Assembly (NCBI GenBank): GCA_902781325.1
Contig: CACZJD010000013.1
Coordinates: 1 to 37,275 of the forward strand
Direction: 5' to 3'
Source of the DNA: an uncultured Lachnospiraceae bacterium
Lineage (GTDB): Bacteria; Bacillota; Clostridia; Lachnospirales; Lachnospiraceae
DNA length: 37,275 bases
In this document: in pieces, positions 8,671 to 16,169 of the stretch
Layout: each line of letters begins with the position of its first letter
Position numbering within the stretch: position 1 is the first letter of the stretch
The notes under the pieces: model-generated
Seen by the model: the letters and a program-made list of their open reading frames with translations, nothing else
The model's database searches: none
Told to the model about the DNA's origin: nothing
Program-made: the position numbers and the translations under genes

Positions 8671-9903
8671 TTAAGCCCAGTTTCCGCCCCGGAAGACCGG
8701 CACGGCCGTGCCGTCTTCAAGGATCCCGTCGATGTCCGTTCCGCGTGTTCCGATCATGAAATCCACATGCTGCATAGAATCGTTGGCTCCGCGCGCTGCG
8801 AGCTCTTCCTTGCTCATAGCCTCGCCACCCTCGATGTTCTCGGGATAAGGCCGTCCCAGCGCCAAATGGCACGCCGCGTTCTCGTCGTACAAGGTGTTGA
8901 AGAAGAGGATGCCTGACTGCGACACCGGCGAGTCATAAGGGACCAGCGCCACTTCGCCCAGATAAGCGGATCCCTCATCGTAGCTCAGCAGCTGCGCGAG
9001 CGCGTCTTCCCCCTCACGGGCGCCGAACTCGACGGCCTTCCCGTTCTCGAAGCGCAGCCAGAAGCCGTCGATCACTTTGCCCTCATAGTCCAGCGGCTTG
9101 GACGCGTACACAATTCCGTTTACACCGGTCTTGCGCGGCATGCAGAAGCACTCCTCGGTCGGCATATTCGGGTCAAAATATACCCCGTCCGGCGTTGTAC
9201 ACCCGCCGCCGACCCAGATGTGGTCCTTCACGAGTTCCACCTCTACATCCGTTCCGAGTTCGCTGGTAAAGTGCAGTTTCGCGAATCTATACGAATTCAT
9301 TTTTCGCGCGTGCCCGATCAATTCTTTGTCATGCTGGTCCCACTCGGCGATGGGATCGTTGTCTTCCGAAACCCGTGTCACGGCGAAAATCGCGTCTCCG
9401 AGCTTCTCAAAGGCCTCTTCTTCAGAGAGACCTGGGAACACTGTTTTGGCCCATTCCACGGAAGGCACGCCGATCACGCTCCACTGCCCCTCATTATTCA
9501 TGGTGTAACTCATAAGGTCCGCCATTTTCGTGTAATAGGCCATATTGGCGGCCTTGATCTTCTCGCTGTCCACTCCGGCCATGACGCCGGGCTTGTCGGA
9601 CAGGACTGTGATATAGCAGGCACCGTCGTCGTGCTGTGCTTTAGTCTTGTCATATTTCCACTGCGGCACCTGGGACAGCACTTCTTTGCTCTCATATTCG
9701 TAGGCCATCCTCGTGAGGTCGCTGTCGTGCCACTCGACACTCACATATCTGGCCCCGGCCTCATACGCGCACTTCACGATCTTTTTCACAAAAGCCGCGT
9801 CCTGCACGTGCGCCCTGATGACCACGGGCTGGTCCTTCTGAACATTTACACCTTTGCGCACCACGAGCTGCGCCAGTTTGTCGTACATTTTTTCTGTTAC
9901 CAA
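8671..9903 (-). CDS. M29-family aminopeptidase (AmpS/PepS-like)
   Basis: 410 residues, full length for the M29 leucyl aminopeptidase family. The C-terminal half has the metal-ligand region: ENAACHLALG, then SMQHVDFMIGTRGTDIDG near the end. A GGAGG stands 6 bases before a TTG at 9903; the first ATG (9888) would be 21 bases away, so I take TTG as the start. The enzyme is a cytosolic two-metal peptidase that removes N-terminal residues. Downstream lies a palindromic element; upstream lies a remnant of an unrelated peptidase gene. Confidence 0.9.
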   Translation of the reverse strand: MVTEKMYDKLAQLVVRKGVNVQKDQPVVIRAHVQDAAFVKKIVKCAYEAGARYVSVEWHDSDLTRMAYEYESKEVLSQVPQWKYDKTKAQHDDGACYITVLSDKPGVMAGVDSEKIKAANMAYYTKMADLMSYTMNNEGQWSVIGVPSVEWAKTVFPGLSEEEAFEKLGDAIFAVTRVSEDNDPIAEWDQHDKELIGHARKMNSYRFAKLHFTSELGTDVEVELVKDHIWVGGGCTTPDGVYFDPNMPTEECFCMPRKTGVNGIVYASKPLDYEGKVIDGFWLRFENGKAVEFGAREGEDALAQLLSYDEGSAYLGEVALVPYDSPVSQSGILFFNTLYDENAACHLALGRPYPENIEGGEAMSKEELAARGANDSMQHVDFMIGTRGTDIDGILEDGTAVPVFRGGNWA

Positions 9904-9914
9904 ATTGTGCCTCC

Positions 9915-10049
9915 TTACTTCAGGCAGCTGTCCATGAAGGACTTTATCTCAGCTTGCATTTCCTCGGGGAACTGACTATACATGATCGTGACGTGTGTTC
10001 CCGTCGGGTGGAACGCTATTTTGACGTTTTCATTATCCGGGTATCATTA
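9915..10049 (-). pseudogene. 3' remnant of an S37-type peptidase gene
   Basis: Read on the minus strand this codes for about 39 residues, among them AFHPTGTHVTIMYSQFPEEM and EIKSFMDSCLK, followed by a stop. That is almost identical to the C-terminus of the intact peptidase at 31770-33236 (IFHPTGTHVTIMYSLFPEEM and EIKSFMDSCLKTE). The similarity includes the His of the catalytic triad. It fades with a small indel near 10040 and ends where the palindromic element at 10050 begins. No start codon remains, so this is a truncated paralogue, not a gene. Confidence 0.85.
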
Positions 10050-10099
10050 GACCTCTGGGGTAGTTTGTCCACAGGTGGGGACAAACTACCCCAGAGGTC
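10050..10099. repeat. 50-bp palindromic element abutting a gene remnant
   Basis: Complete inverted pair with centre CCACAGGTGGGG. Its left edge touches the truncated end of the S37 peptidase remnant and its right arm runs into the 3' end of the phosphoesterase gene. Confidence 0.96.
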
Positions 10100-10775
10100 G
10101 AGGTCGTTTATCCAATTCTATTGCCGAAAGAACTTCTTTCCTCGTGTCATACCAGTTGTGGAATGAAATCTCCATATTGCTTACCATCATGGTTCCGAAT
10201 GATCTCGGCTTTTCTATGTAATCCAGAAGCCCCTCAGGATTTTGATACTTACTGTGCAATCTCGCAATTGTGACATGAGACGAAATGGTTTTGTATCTCT
10301 CCTCCAGCGGCAGTCCCCTCTGCTTAAGCATATCTCTGAGCTTCTGCCTGAATACCATTAACTGATCGTCATAATAGCCGCGCACCAGGATGGCATTATC
10401 GCTGGCTGTCAGGTCGTCAAATTCGATCCTGAAAGGAGAAATGTCTTTACTGCACTCTTCTATGCAGTTAATGTACTCTGTGATATTTTGGGGGATTTCT
10501 CTTCCCTCCTCGCCTTTTAGTACATCCATCACTGTGATGTGGAAATCCTTGGCAGGATAATAGTACAGATTTGGCTCAATCCCTCTTAGATCATCAATGC
10601 AGCTGTTGATCTTTTCTGCCAAATTAAGAGGAATGCGGATCAGAACAACAAGGGACATCCTGCTGTCAGTCAGGGCCCTTTCCAGAAGCGCGTCTCCAAT
10701 TCCGCCTGCCATGATCTTTTCCCTGTTTGCCGCAAGGATGGAATCGTAATGATTATCTAAAAATAATCTGTCCAT
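10086..10775 (-). CDS. 2H phosphoesterase (2'-5' RNA ligase-like)
   Basis: 229 residues from the ATG at 10775, which has GAGG about 5 bases upstream; a GTG at 10799 is an alternative with no clear ribosome site. Two HxT motifs spaced as in the 2H superfamily are visible: FHITVMD (His79, Thr81) and SHVTIARL (His167, Thr169). Such enzymes open or form cyclic or 2'-5' phosphodiester bonds in RNA or nucleotides. The reading frame ends inside a palindromic element, so the last residues RPRPLG and the TAG stop come from repeat sequence. Confidence 0.82.
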   Translation of the reverse strand: MDRLFLDNHYDSILAANREKIMAGGIGDALLERALTDSRMSLVVLIRIPLNLAEKINSCIDDLRGIEPNLYYYPAKDFHITVMDVLKGEEGREIPQNITEYINCIEECSKDISPFRIEFDDLTASDNAILVRGYYDDQLMVFRQKLRDMLKQRGLPLEERYKTISSHVTIARLHSKYQNPEGLLDYIEKPRSFGTMMVSNMEISFHNWYDTRKEVLSAIELDKRPRPLG

Positions 10776-10844
10776 AATACCTCGAATTATCACTTCCACG
10801 TTTTCTCATATCACTGCTTTTCTTTGTGCCGAATATCTGGATGT

Positions 10845-11171
10845 TCATACAGAACCCATCCTTTCACTCTTTTGCAATTCTGCTATGGAAACATAGTGCT
10901 TCACCGTGAAACTTTCCGGCGCATTTGCCTGTTCGATTTGATTTTCGGCTATATCGGTTCCTACCCACTCTGCCCCATACTTGTACATATTTCTCGGAAG
11001 CACACCGGTTCCGGTACCGATATCCAAAACCTTCTGCCCGTTCTTACACAGTCCAAGGGCCAAAATATAGTCATAGAATTCCTGAGAATATATGTCTCTG
11101 TATTTTGCATAATCCTCCGACGTTTTTCCCCAGTCAAAGGGTTTTCCTTTATCAATATTTTGAATGATCAT
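10845..11171 (-). pseudogene. Class I SAM methyltransferase with missing middle
   Basis: About 108 residues. The N-terminus is a normal methyltransferase start with SAM motif I VLDIGTGTGVLP and motif II GTDIAENQIEQA. Right after that the sequence jumps to APESFTVKHYVSIAELQK, which from memory resembles the C-terminal tail of this methyltransferase group (usual length near 250). About 140 residues of the substrate-binding part seem deleted. ATG 11171 or GTG 11177 could start it; the ribosome site is weak. A functional short protein is unlikely, though the frame remains open across the junction. Confidence 0.65.
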
Positions 11172-11235
11172 TGTCACAAGTCCCCAATGGCCGATTGCTG
11201 TGAGCTCAAATCTACAGAACGGCTTCCGTTCGCTC

Positions 11236-11772
11236 TCAGCACTTCCGCCCCATTTCCCTTGCCTCCTCCAACGCCGGGTGATCAGGCTTTTCGCCGGGCG
11301 CAGTCACACCGCCCATGAACACTGTTCCGGCGAAATTTGCTTTTTCAAAACATTCAACCCAGCCTTCTACGCCATGTATTGCTCTTTCCGGAACGAAATC
11401 TTCGTCCTCCGCAGCGGAAGAAAGGAAGTACACCTCGGTGAATGCATAGTCACTGGGATACAGCGGATTCAGGCGATCGAGCATTGTCTTGAGCTGGCCC
11501 GACATCTCGTAATAGTAAATAGGCGATGCAAAAACCAGCACGTTTGCTGTCAGCGCTTTCCGGCAGATCTCGACTGTGTCGTCTTTAATCACGCAATTCT
11601 GCGTTTTCTGACATGCAAAACATCCCCGGCAGAAGTTAATAGTCTTATCTCGGAGTGTGACGATCTCCACCTCATTACCGGCTTCCTTCGCTCCCTCCGC
11701 GAAAGCTTTGCACAACGTCTCAGAGTTGCTGTTTTTCCTGGGGCTGCTTGAAATGATCAGTACTTTTTTCAT
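11236..11772 (-). CDS. NAD(P)H-dependent flavodoxin-fold oxidoreductase, iron-sulfur flavoprotein type
   Basis: 178 residues starting at ATG 11772 (MKKVLIISSSPRKNSNS), with AAGGAG 7 bases upstream; an earlier ATG at 11802 is rejected. SSSPRKNSNS is the FMN phosphate loop and ASPIYYYEMSGQLKTMLDR the second flavin-contact segment. Between them FCRGCFACQKTQNC has the spacing Cx2Cx2Cx5C, the compact cysteine pattern of iron-sulfur flavoproteins, so a [4Fe-4S] cluster may be present. It would carry electrons between a reduced donor and a small acceptor. It is downstream of a NapH-like ferredoxin gene, separated by repeat arms. Confidence 0.85.
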   Translation of the reverse strand: MKKVLIISSSPRKNSNSETLCKAFAEGAKEAGNEVEIVTLRDKTINFCRGCFACQKTQNCVIKDDTVEICRKALTANVLVFASPIYYYEMSGQLKTMLDRLNPLYPSDYAFTEVYFLSSAAEDEDFVPERAIHGVEGWVECFEKANFAGTVFMGGVTAPGEKPDHPALEEAREMGRKC

Positions 11773-11818
11773 GGTTGGTCTCCTTTTCTTATGTATAAAC
11801 ATTTGCTGTTATGAAAAC

Positions 11819-11934
11819 GACCTCTTATGAAAACGACCTCTGGGGTAGTTTGTCCCCACCTGTGGAAAAACGACCTCTGGGGTGGTTTGTTCACACCTGT
11901 GGAAAAACGACCTCTGGGGTGGTTTGTTCACAGG
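11819..11934. repeat. Head-to-tail array of element arms, 37-bp period
   Basis: Three arms start at 11835, 11872 and 11909, exactly 37 bp apart, each followed by a CCTGTGGAAAAAC-like tail. A further short GACCTCT copy stands at 11819. No unique spacers separate the units, so this is not CRISPR. The third unit contains the stop codon of the adjoining gene. Confidence 0.93.
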
Positions 11935-12755
11935 GCCTCTTTAGGACAGTTCCTGACGCACTCCATGCAAAGAATGCACTCGGTACCGTTTTTCCTGCTT
12001 CTTGAATTGTCTGTCACATCCACATCCATGGGACACACACGCTTACATTTTCCACAGCCAACACATTTGTCCTTGTCGCATTTAATGCGGATCAGAGAAA
12101 AATAGCTCATTGGCTTTAAAAAGACCGTGATCGGGCAGATATATTTGCAGAAGGCCCGGTTGTCTTTCAGCGCAAATGCAAGCGCTATGCCAATGCCGTA
12201 ATAAGCAATATTTCCTATAATGAACGCCCAGAACATGATCCTTTCTATGTTCCCGACTTTTGCAAGAAACAGCGCTGATACGAAAATAAGCGACAAGGCA
12301 AATGTGATATAGCGGATCCATCCGATCTTCTTTCTCGGATGCGCCGGAACCTTGTATGGAAGAAAATCGAGTACCATTGCCGTCCAGCAGGCATAGCCGC
12401 ACCAGCCGCGTCCAAATACCAGGGGGCCGAATATTTTGGCAACTGCATAATGGATCGTCGCCGCTTCGAATACGCCCGTGAAAAGATAGTACCAGAAACC
12501 CTCGATCTGCATATTTTCGCGGCAGATCAGCCCGAGATAGACAAGCATGTACAGGCCGACGAGCAGTTGAACGATGCGCCTGGCATATTTGTATTTGTTT
12601 ATAAACAGGAATAGCCCGAGAGATATCGACAGCCCGATATAACTGAAGTTGAACAAATAGAATATATTGTTCTTCGTCAGCCACAATGTCACAGCTACGG
12701 CTTCAAAAACGATCAGTATGATCAGCGGTTGTAAGTATTGCCTGAATTGTTTCAT
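11928..12755 (-). CDS. NapH-like membrane ferredoxin protein with two [4Fe-4S] motifs
   Basis: 275 residues from ATG 12755. The N-terminal two-thirds holds about five membrane helices with GWCGYACW in a cytoplasmic loop, as in NapH/MauN/CcoG-like proteins. The C-terminus carries two ferredoxin motifs: CVGCGKCKRVCP and CILCMECVRNCP. It probably passes electrons between the membrane and a soluble redox partner. The only Shine-Dalgarno-like sequence is GAGGTC from the flanking repeat. The TGA stop also lies inside a repeat arm, so both ends of the gene touch elements. Confidence 0.86.
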   Translation of the reverse strand: MKQFRQYLQPLIILIVFEAVAVTLWLTKNNIFYLFNFSYIGLSISLGLFLFINKYKYARRIVQLLVGLYMLVYLGLICRENMQIEGFWYYLFTGVFEAATIHYAVAKIFGPLVFGRGWCGYACWTAMVLDFLPYKVPAHPRKKIGWIRYITFALSLIFVSALFLAKVGNIERIMFWAFIIGNIAYYGIGIALAFALKDNRAFCKYICPITVFLKPMSYFSLIRIKCDKDKCVGCGKCKRVCPMDVDVTDNSRSRKNGTECILCMECVRNCPKEAL

Positions 12756-12768
12756 GTTTAACGACCTC

Positions 12769-12835
12769 GACCTCTGGGGTAGTTTGTACCCACCTGTGGA
12801 AAAACGACCTCTGGGGTAGTTTGTTCTCCACGGGC
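12769..12835. repeat. Two head-to-tail element arms, 37-bp period
   Basis: Arms at 12769 and 12806 are in the same orientation, joined by ACCCACCTGTGGAAAAAC. They lie just upstream of the NapH-like gene and directly downstream of the YdcF-like gene. Confidence 0.93.
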
Positions 12836-12838
12836 ATA

Positions 12839-13630
12839 TCACCTGGATGCATACTCCGGATTTGCTGCCCTTGTTATATCTCCATACACTGTTTTTAACT
12901 GTTTGAAAGCTTCATCAACCGCCTCAGGAATATCCACATGGGCAATGAAGTTCTTTCCCTTGGGGCCGTAACCATTCTCATCGTCCCTAAGTCTCGGGAT
13001 CTCACCCATAAGTAAATTGATATAGCGGTCTATGTCCCACATTCCGTGAATAAGCTCTGAATAGGTCAGAGTATCATTCTCAGTTATGACGGAAGCCCTG
13101 TATGACGCGTAATTGATTATGAGCAGGTCGTCCGATGTATATTTTCGAAGGCCGGCGTCCATACGCCTCTGCATCGTGGCATCCTGGCAGAGAATTATGC
13201 TGGAACACTTGACATTGTTCTCTTTCAGCAGGTCCAACAGGAAGGTGATGTTGTTGCCGCAGTTGGTGGATTTTGACTCGAGGTAATCTGCCTCACAAGA
13301 ATAGACTTCTTTTAAATATCTCTGAAAGACTTCCGCTTCCTGCAGGCCGGCTGTTTCAATCGCAGGGTACTCGTTGTGTACTCTTTGCCGCAGGGCCTCG
13401 GTTGTGTGCCCGGCGCCGCCTACTATGACATAGACTTTCGCGATTTGGTCTTTTATTGCCTGGGCGAGCAGGTCCCCGCCCGCGAGAATACTTCCGCCAA
13501 ACAGGACGAATACATCTGCCTGGGGGATGCTATATTTTGCCAGAAGAGCTACGCTGTTCAGACATTCCACATCTCTCTTGCTGCAAAACTGTCCCAGGAT
13601 ATTAATCGCGTCTGCAGTGCTCTTTTTCAT
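12839..13630 (-). CDS. YdcF-like ElyC/SanA (DUF218) family protein
   Basis: 263 residues, close in length to E. coli YdcF. The DUF218 fold is suggested by DVFVLFGGSILAGGD, KVYVIVGGAGHTTEALRQ and the STNCGNN motif. YdcF is reported to bind S-adenosylmethionine and has no settled reaction. No signal peptide or membrane helix is visible, so it is probably cytosolic. The gene is followed by a two-unit repeat array and preceded by another. Confidence 0.8.
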   Translation of the reverse strand: MKKSTADAINILGQFCSKRDVECLNSVALLAKYSIPQADVFVLFGGSILAGGDLLAQAIKDQIAKVYVIVGGAGHTTEALRQRVHNEYPAIETAGLQEAEVFQRYLKEVYSCEADYLESKSTNCGNNITFLLDLLKENNVKCSSIILCQDATMQRRMDAGLRKYTSDDLLIINYASYRASVITENDTLTYSELIHGMWDIDRYINLLMGEIPRLRDDENGYGPKGKNFIAHVDIPEAVDEAFKQLKTVYGDITRAANPEYASR

Positions 13631-13663
13631 TGATTTGCTCCTTCACCCCCTCCGACCTCCTCC

Positions 13664-13747
13664 AACCTCTGGGGTAGTTTGTCCACACCTGGGTATACCT
13701 GGGTATAAATCGACCTCTGGGGTGGTTTGTCCACACCTGTCCATAAA
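13664..13747. repeat. Two degenerate head-to-tail element arms
   Basis: Arms at 13664 (AACCTCTGGGG start, one change) and 13712 (GGTGGTTTG form) are separated by a duplicated CCTGGGTATA. A short GACCTCC fragment precedes them at 13654. Confidence 0.85.
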
Positions 13748-13771
13748 CGGTCCCTCTTTGGCTGTTGAGGA

Positions 13772-14770
13772 TCAATCCGCCATATGGTATCCGTCCCTTA
13801 CATGACGAAGGTCCGCCTCCATTTCGGCGGCATCGGTCCAGCCGGAAAAGGATTGGGTATAAGAAAAACCATGGCTATATCCGAAATTAAAGCCCTGCAG
13901 GCTTCCATACCCGGCTGTCAGAATACCGTCTGCCGGTATTTTTAAATCAGTATAGCGGCAGGCCTCGTAGCTGGTTAAGACTGATCCGTCTGCGCGTGTA
14001 ACTTTTACCTCATAGGTATCGTATAGCACGTTGTACTCATATGAAGTGTTATCGTCCGAAATGAACAGGTACATCCGGTAAGGAGTACAAATCATATCCT
14101 GAGCAAACGATGAGGAAACGATGTCCTCCCAGTCCTCGCTGATGAGGCGTTCAGTGTTGGCGTGAATCTTGTTGAGGTTGTCTTCGCTCAGTTGATCAGT
14201 ACTCGTCACCCAGGCTGTGAGTCCCTCTACCGTGAACTGTTTCTCGGAAGGATCAAAGCGCCAGCCAAGTGGGGCCTGTGCCTTCACCGTGACTGCATCG
14301 CCGTTGCTCAAGCCGGTATCCGGTGTAACTTCGAATTTAGCTCCATCTGTATACTCCGCATTGCGGTCGGAAATCTGCAGCTCTGCCCTGCCTTTGCCGG
14401 ACATGCCGGAAAACTTGACAATCACAGTTGTAAACGGATCAGCTGTGCGGGGAAAGGCAAGCTCATGCATCGGAGAGCCGGGAATAGCCACATTGATGAG
14501 ACAGATTGCTGCGATCACGCAAAAAGCGATGAGCCAGCCTTTCAGCCGACGCTTGCGCTGTCTTTTCGTCTGCAGATCCTTGATGTCCTCCTCGGCACGG
14601 GCCATCGCTATTCGCCGCTCATATTCCTGCTGCGCGGTGTCATCCGTATCGATGAGCATTTCATGCCCGCAATACGGGCATACGGCCTTTTCTCCATCCG
14701 TCGACAGTTCCATTCTTCCTCCGCAGGAGGGACAAACAAGCGATAGTGTCTTCGTGATTTTTTGTTCCAT
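13772..14770 (-). CDS. Zinc-ribbon membrane protein of unknown function
   Basis: 332 residues. CPSCGG and CPYCGH (about 13-36) form a C4 zinc ribbon. A basic linker TKRQRKRRLKG precedes one membrane helix (about 78-96). The C-terminal two-thirds is probably extracellular, with beta-rich sequence and no family I can name. AGGAG lies 12 bases before the ATG, a rather long spacing. Similar zinc-ribbon, single-helix proteins are common in Clostridia; a second, different one is at the right end of this window. Confidence 0.75.
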   Translation of the reverse strand: MEQKITKTLSLVCPSCGGRMELSTDGEKAVCPYCGHEMLIDTDDTAQQEYERRIAMARAEEDIKDLQTKRQRKRRLKGWLIAFCVIAAICLINVAIPGSPMHELAFPRTADPFTTVIVKFSGMSGKGRAELQISDRNAEYTDGAKFEVTPDTGLSNGDAVTVKAQAPLGWRFDPSEKQFTVEGLTAWVTSTDQLSEDNLNKIHANTERLISEDWEDIVSSSFAQDMICTPYRMYLFISDDNTSYEYNVLYDTYEVKVTRADGSVLTSYEACRYTDLKIPADGILTAGYGSLQGFNFGYSHGFSYTQSFSGWTDAAEMEADLRHVRDGYHMAD

Positions 14771-14850
14771 GTTGATGCTGGTCTCCTAATTCTGTAATTT
14801 AGCCTGTTGCGATGACCTGGCGACCTCCTGACCTCAACCTCTGTGACCTC

Positions 14851-14928
14851 GACCTCTGGGGTAGTTTGTCCACACCTGTCCACAAACTACCCCAGAGGTC
14901 GGTTATTCCTCAAAGTACCCCAGAGGTC
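14851..14928. repeat. 50-bp palindrome (14851-14900) plus single arm (14911-14928)
   Basis: The palindrome is complete with centre CCACACCTGTCCAC. The single inverted arm, CAAAGTACCCCAGAGGTC, overlaps the 3' end of the next gene. Short GACCTC/GACCTCC fragments precede it from 14821. Confidence 0.95.
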
Positions 14929-15452
14929 GTTTTAAGAATATCCGGCACTTGGGACAGAACAATCTTTGAGTAATAGTAGAAGCTGTAGAACAGCTCATCT
15001 GAAACCGCATCGGGATTTTCAAATAATTGATCAAGATCCTCTTCTGTACAGTCTTCAGGCAAAAGATTCTCGTCATCCAGAAGATCCCGGAAATGGTCGA
15101 ACGGCTGCGCGTGCTCCATGTTTTCGGCATCGTTGCACACGTCGGTGTAGTACGCGAGTTGGTCGATCAATATTTTGGCAATTCCATCCGGGGATCCGTC
15201 TTGAAGGTGCTTTTGCAAAATCCTGACAAGAAATACCAGTACAAACGGAGCCGGCGGGAACATCGTGCTCTGGTGTTCAAAATCCGAGATGCGGGTAAAA
15301 GTCTTCTTCCACTGCACCTCGTCAGTGATTTCTTCAAGCACTGACAGCAGTTCATTGTAATGCTCCGCAGTGCCATAGGCAGTAAACATCCGGTTCCAGG
15401 GGATGCTCCTTCTGTCCAGACTATCGATATAATTCTTGATGGCTGTATCCAT
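14910..15452 (-). CDS. Hypothetical protein, acidic, 180 residues
   Basis: No family recognised. The protein is acidic, with a DDENLLPEDCTEEDLDQLFE stretch and no membrane helix or signal peptide. GAGGG lies 7 bases before the ATG. The last residues TTSGVL and the stop are encoded by an inserted element arm, so the original C-terminus may differ. It sits 27 bp downstream of the Imm32-like gene and is probably co-transcribed. Size, acidity and neighbours would fit an immunity protein, but that is only contextual. Confidence 0.65.
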   Translation of the reverse strand: MDTAIKNYIDSLDRRSIPWNRMFTAYGTAEHYNELLSVLEEITDEVQWKKTFTRISDFEHQSTMFPPAPFVLVFLVRILQKHLQDGSPDGIAKILIDQLAYYTDVCNDAENMEHAQPFDHFRDLLDDENLLPEDCTEEDLDQLFENPDAVSDELFYSFYYYSKIVLSQVPDILKTTSGVL

Positions 15453-15479
15453 TTCAGTACCCTCACTGTAAGCAGGAAA

Positions 15480-15689
15480 CTATCTGGTTCTCTCAATGAT
15501 CATTTCTGTTGAACCATCTTCAAGAGAATTGTTCACATCATAATGGATGTGATCGCCCGGTATTCCGTCTGCCAGCGCCGTTAGATGTTTTGCCAGCGAG
15601 AGCATCCCCTCTCTGTTCGCGGAGATTACGATTTCGCCAGTTTCGGCAACAGCTTTGATTTCAAAACCATCAACCCATTCAATTTTCAT
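15480..15689 (-). CDS. Small protein resembling the Imm32 immunity family
   Basis: 69 residues from ATG 15689 (MKIEWVDGFE), chosen because GAGGTGG stands 6 bases upstream; a TTG at 15707 is an alternative. The sequence has the pattern NREGMLSLAKHLTALA, then GDHIHYD, then LEDGSTEMIIER, which I recall from Imm32-type proteins (REGLLSLA, HIH, DGS.ELII). No toxin gene is visible nearby. The assignment is from memory of the motif and needs a profile search. Confidence 0.5.
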   Translation of the reverse strand: MKIEWVDGFEIKAVAETGEIVISANREGMLSLAKHLTALADGIPGDHIHYDVNNSLEDGSTEMIIERTR

Positions 15690-15751
15690 GTTCTTCCACC
15701 TCGCCAATCTGGATCGTGCAGGATCCGAATGGTGCGAAGGACCCCCGAGTG

Positions 15752-15769
15752 CAAACCACCCCAGAGGTC
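15752..15769. repeat. Single inverted element arm
   Basis: CAAACCACCCCAGAGGTC, the GTGG variant of the arm, with no matching left arm nearby. Confidence 0.85.
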
Positions 15770-15786
15770 GGTTTCTCTATATCATT

Positions 15787-16107
15787 TTATGTCCTTTTCC
15801 CTCTGCGCTTCTTGTTCGTTTGCCCTGCTGCCCGCTTTTTCTGACATTCCGAGCAATATTTTGGCCAGCGAGGGGCGTTTGACGGGAAAGTGAAGGTCTT
15901 CCCGCATTTCCGGCACTTTCTGGTGATATTCTCCACCGGCTGGTATTTCGCCCTGCACTCCTGGCAGCAATCCGGCCAGTGCTGGACATTTTCAGGGAGG
16001 GTGAAAGTCCTTCCGCATATCTTACATGTTCTTGTTATCATCCCCCGCTGCGGTGTCTTAGGATTCTTAACTCTCTTGGTAAACAGTCTCTTTAGCTGCT
16101 CAAACAT
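15787..16107 (-). CDS. Double zinc-ribbon protein
   Basis: 106 residues from ATG 16107, with AAGGGCGG just upstream; GTG 16131 would add eight residues. Two similar zinc ribbons repeat: CKICGRTFTLPEN...CQEC and CRKCGKTFTFPSN...CSEC, so the gene arose by internal duplication. Both ends are strongly basic, which suggests nucleic-acid binding. This C4 ribbon type is widespread in Clostridia as short stand-alone proteins of unknown role. Confidence 0.7.
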   Translation of the reverse strand: MFEQLKRLFTKRVKNPKTPQRGMITRTCKICGRTFTLPENVQHWPDCCQECRAKYQPVENITRKCRKCGKTFTFPSNAPRWPKYCSECQKKRAAGQTNKKRRGKRT

Positions 16108-16169
16108 TGGACCGCCCTTCTCATCTTTCACAGATGCCCTTATATTCTGACTCTGTCCTTAGTCATTAG

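Noticed and set aside
11835-11934. CRISPR array (37-bp regular repeats)
   Set aside because: Units abut with no unique spacers, there are no cas genes, and the same arms occur singly and as palindromes all over the window.
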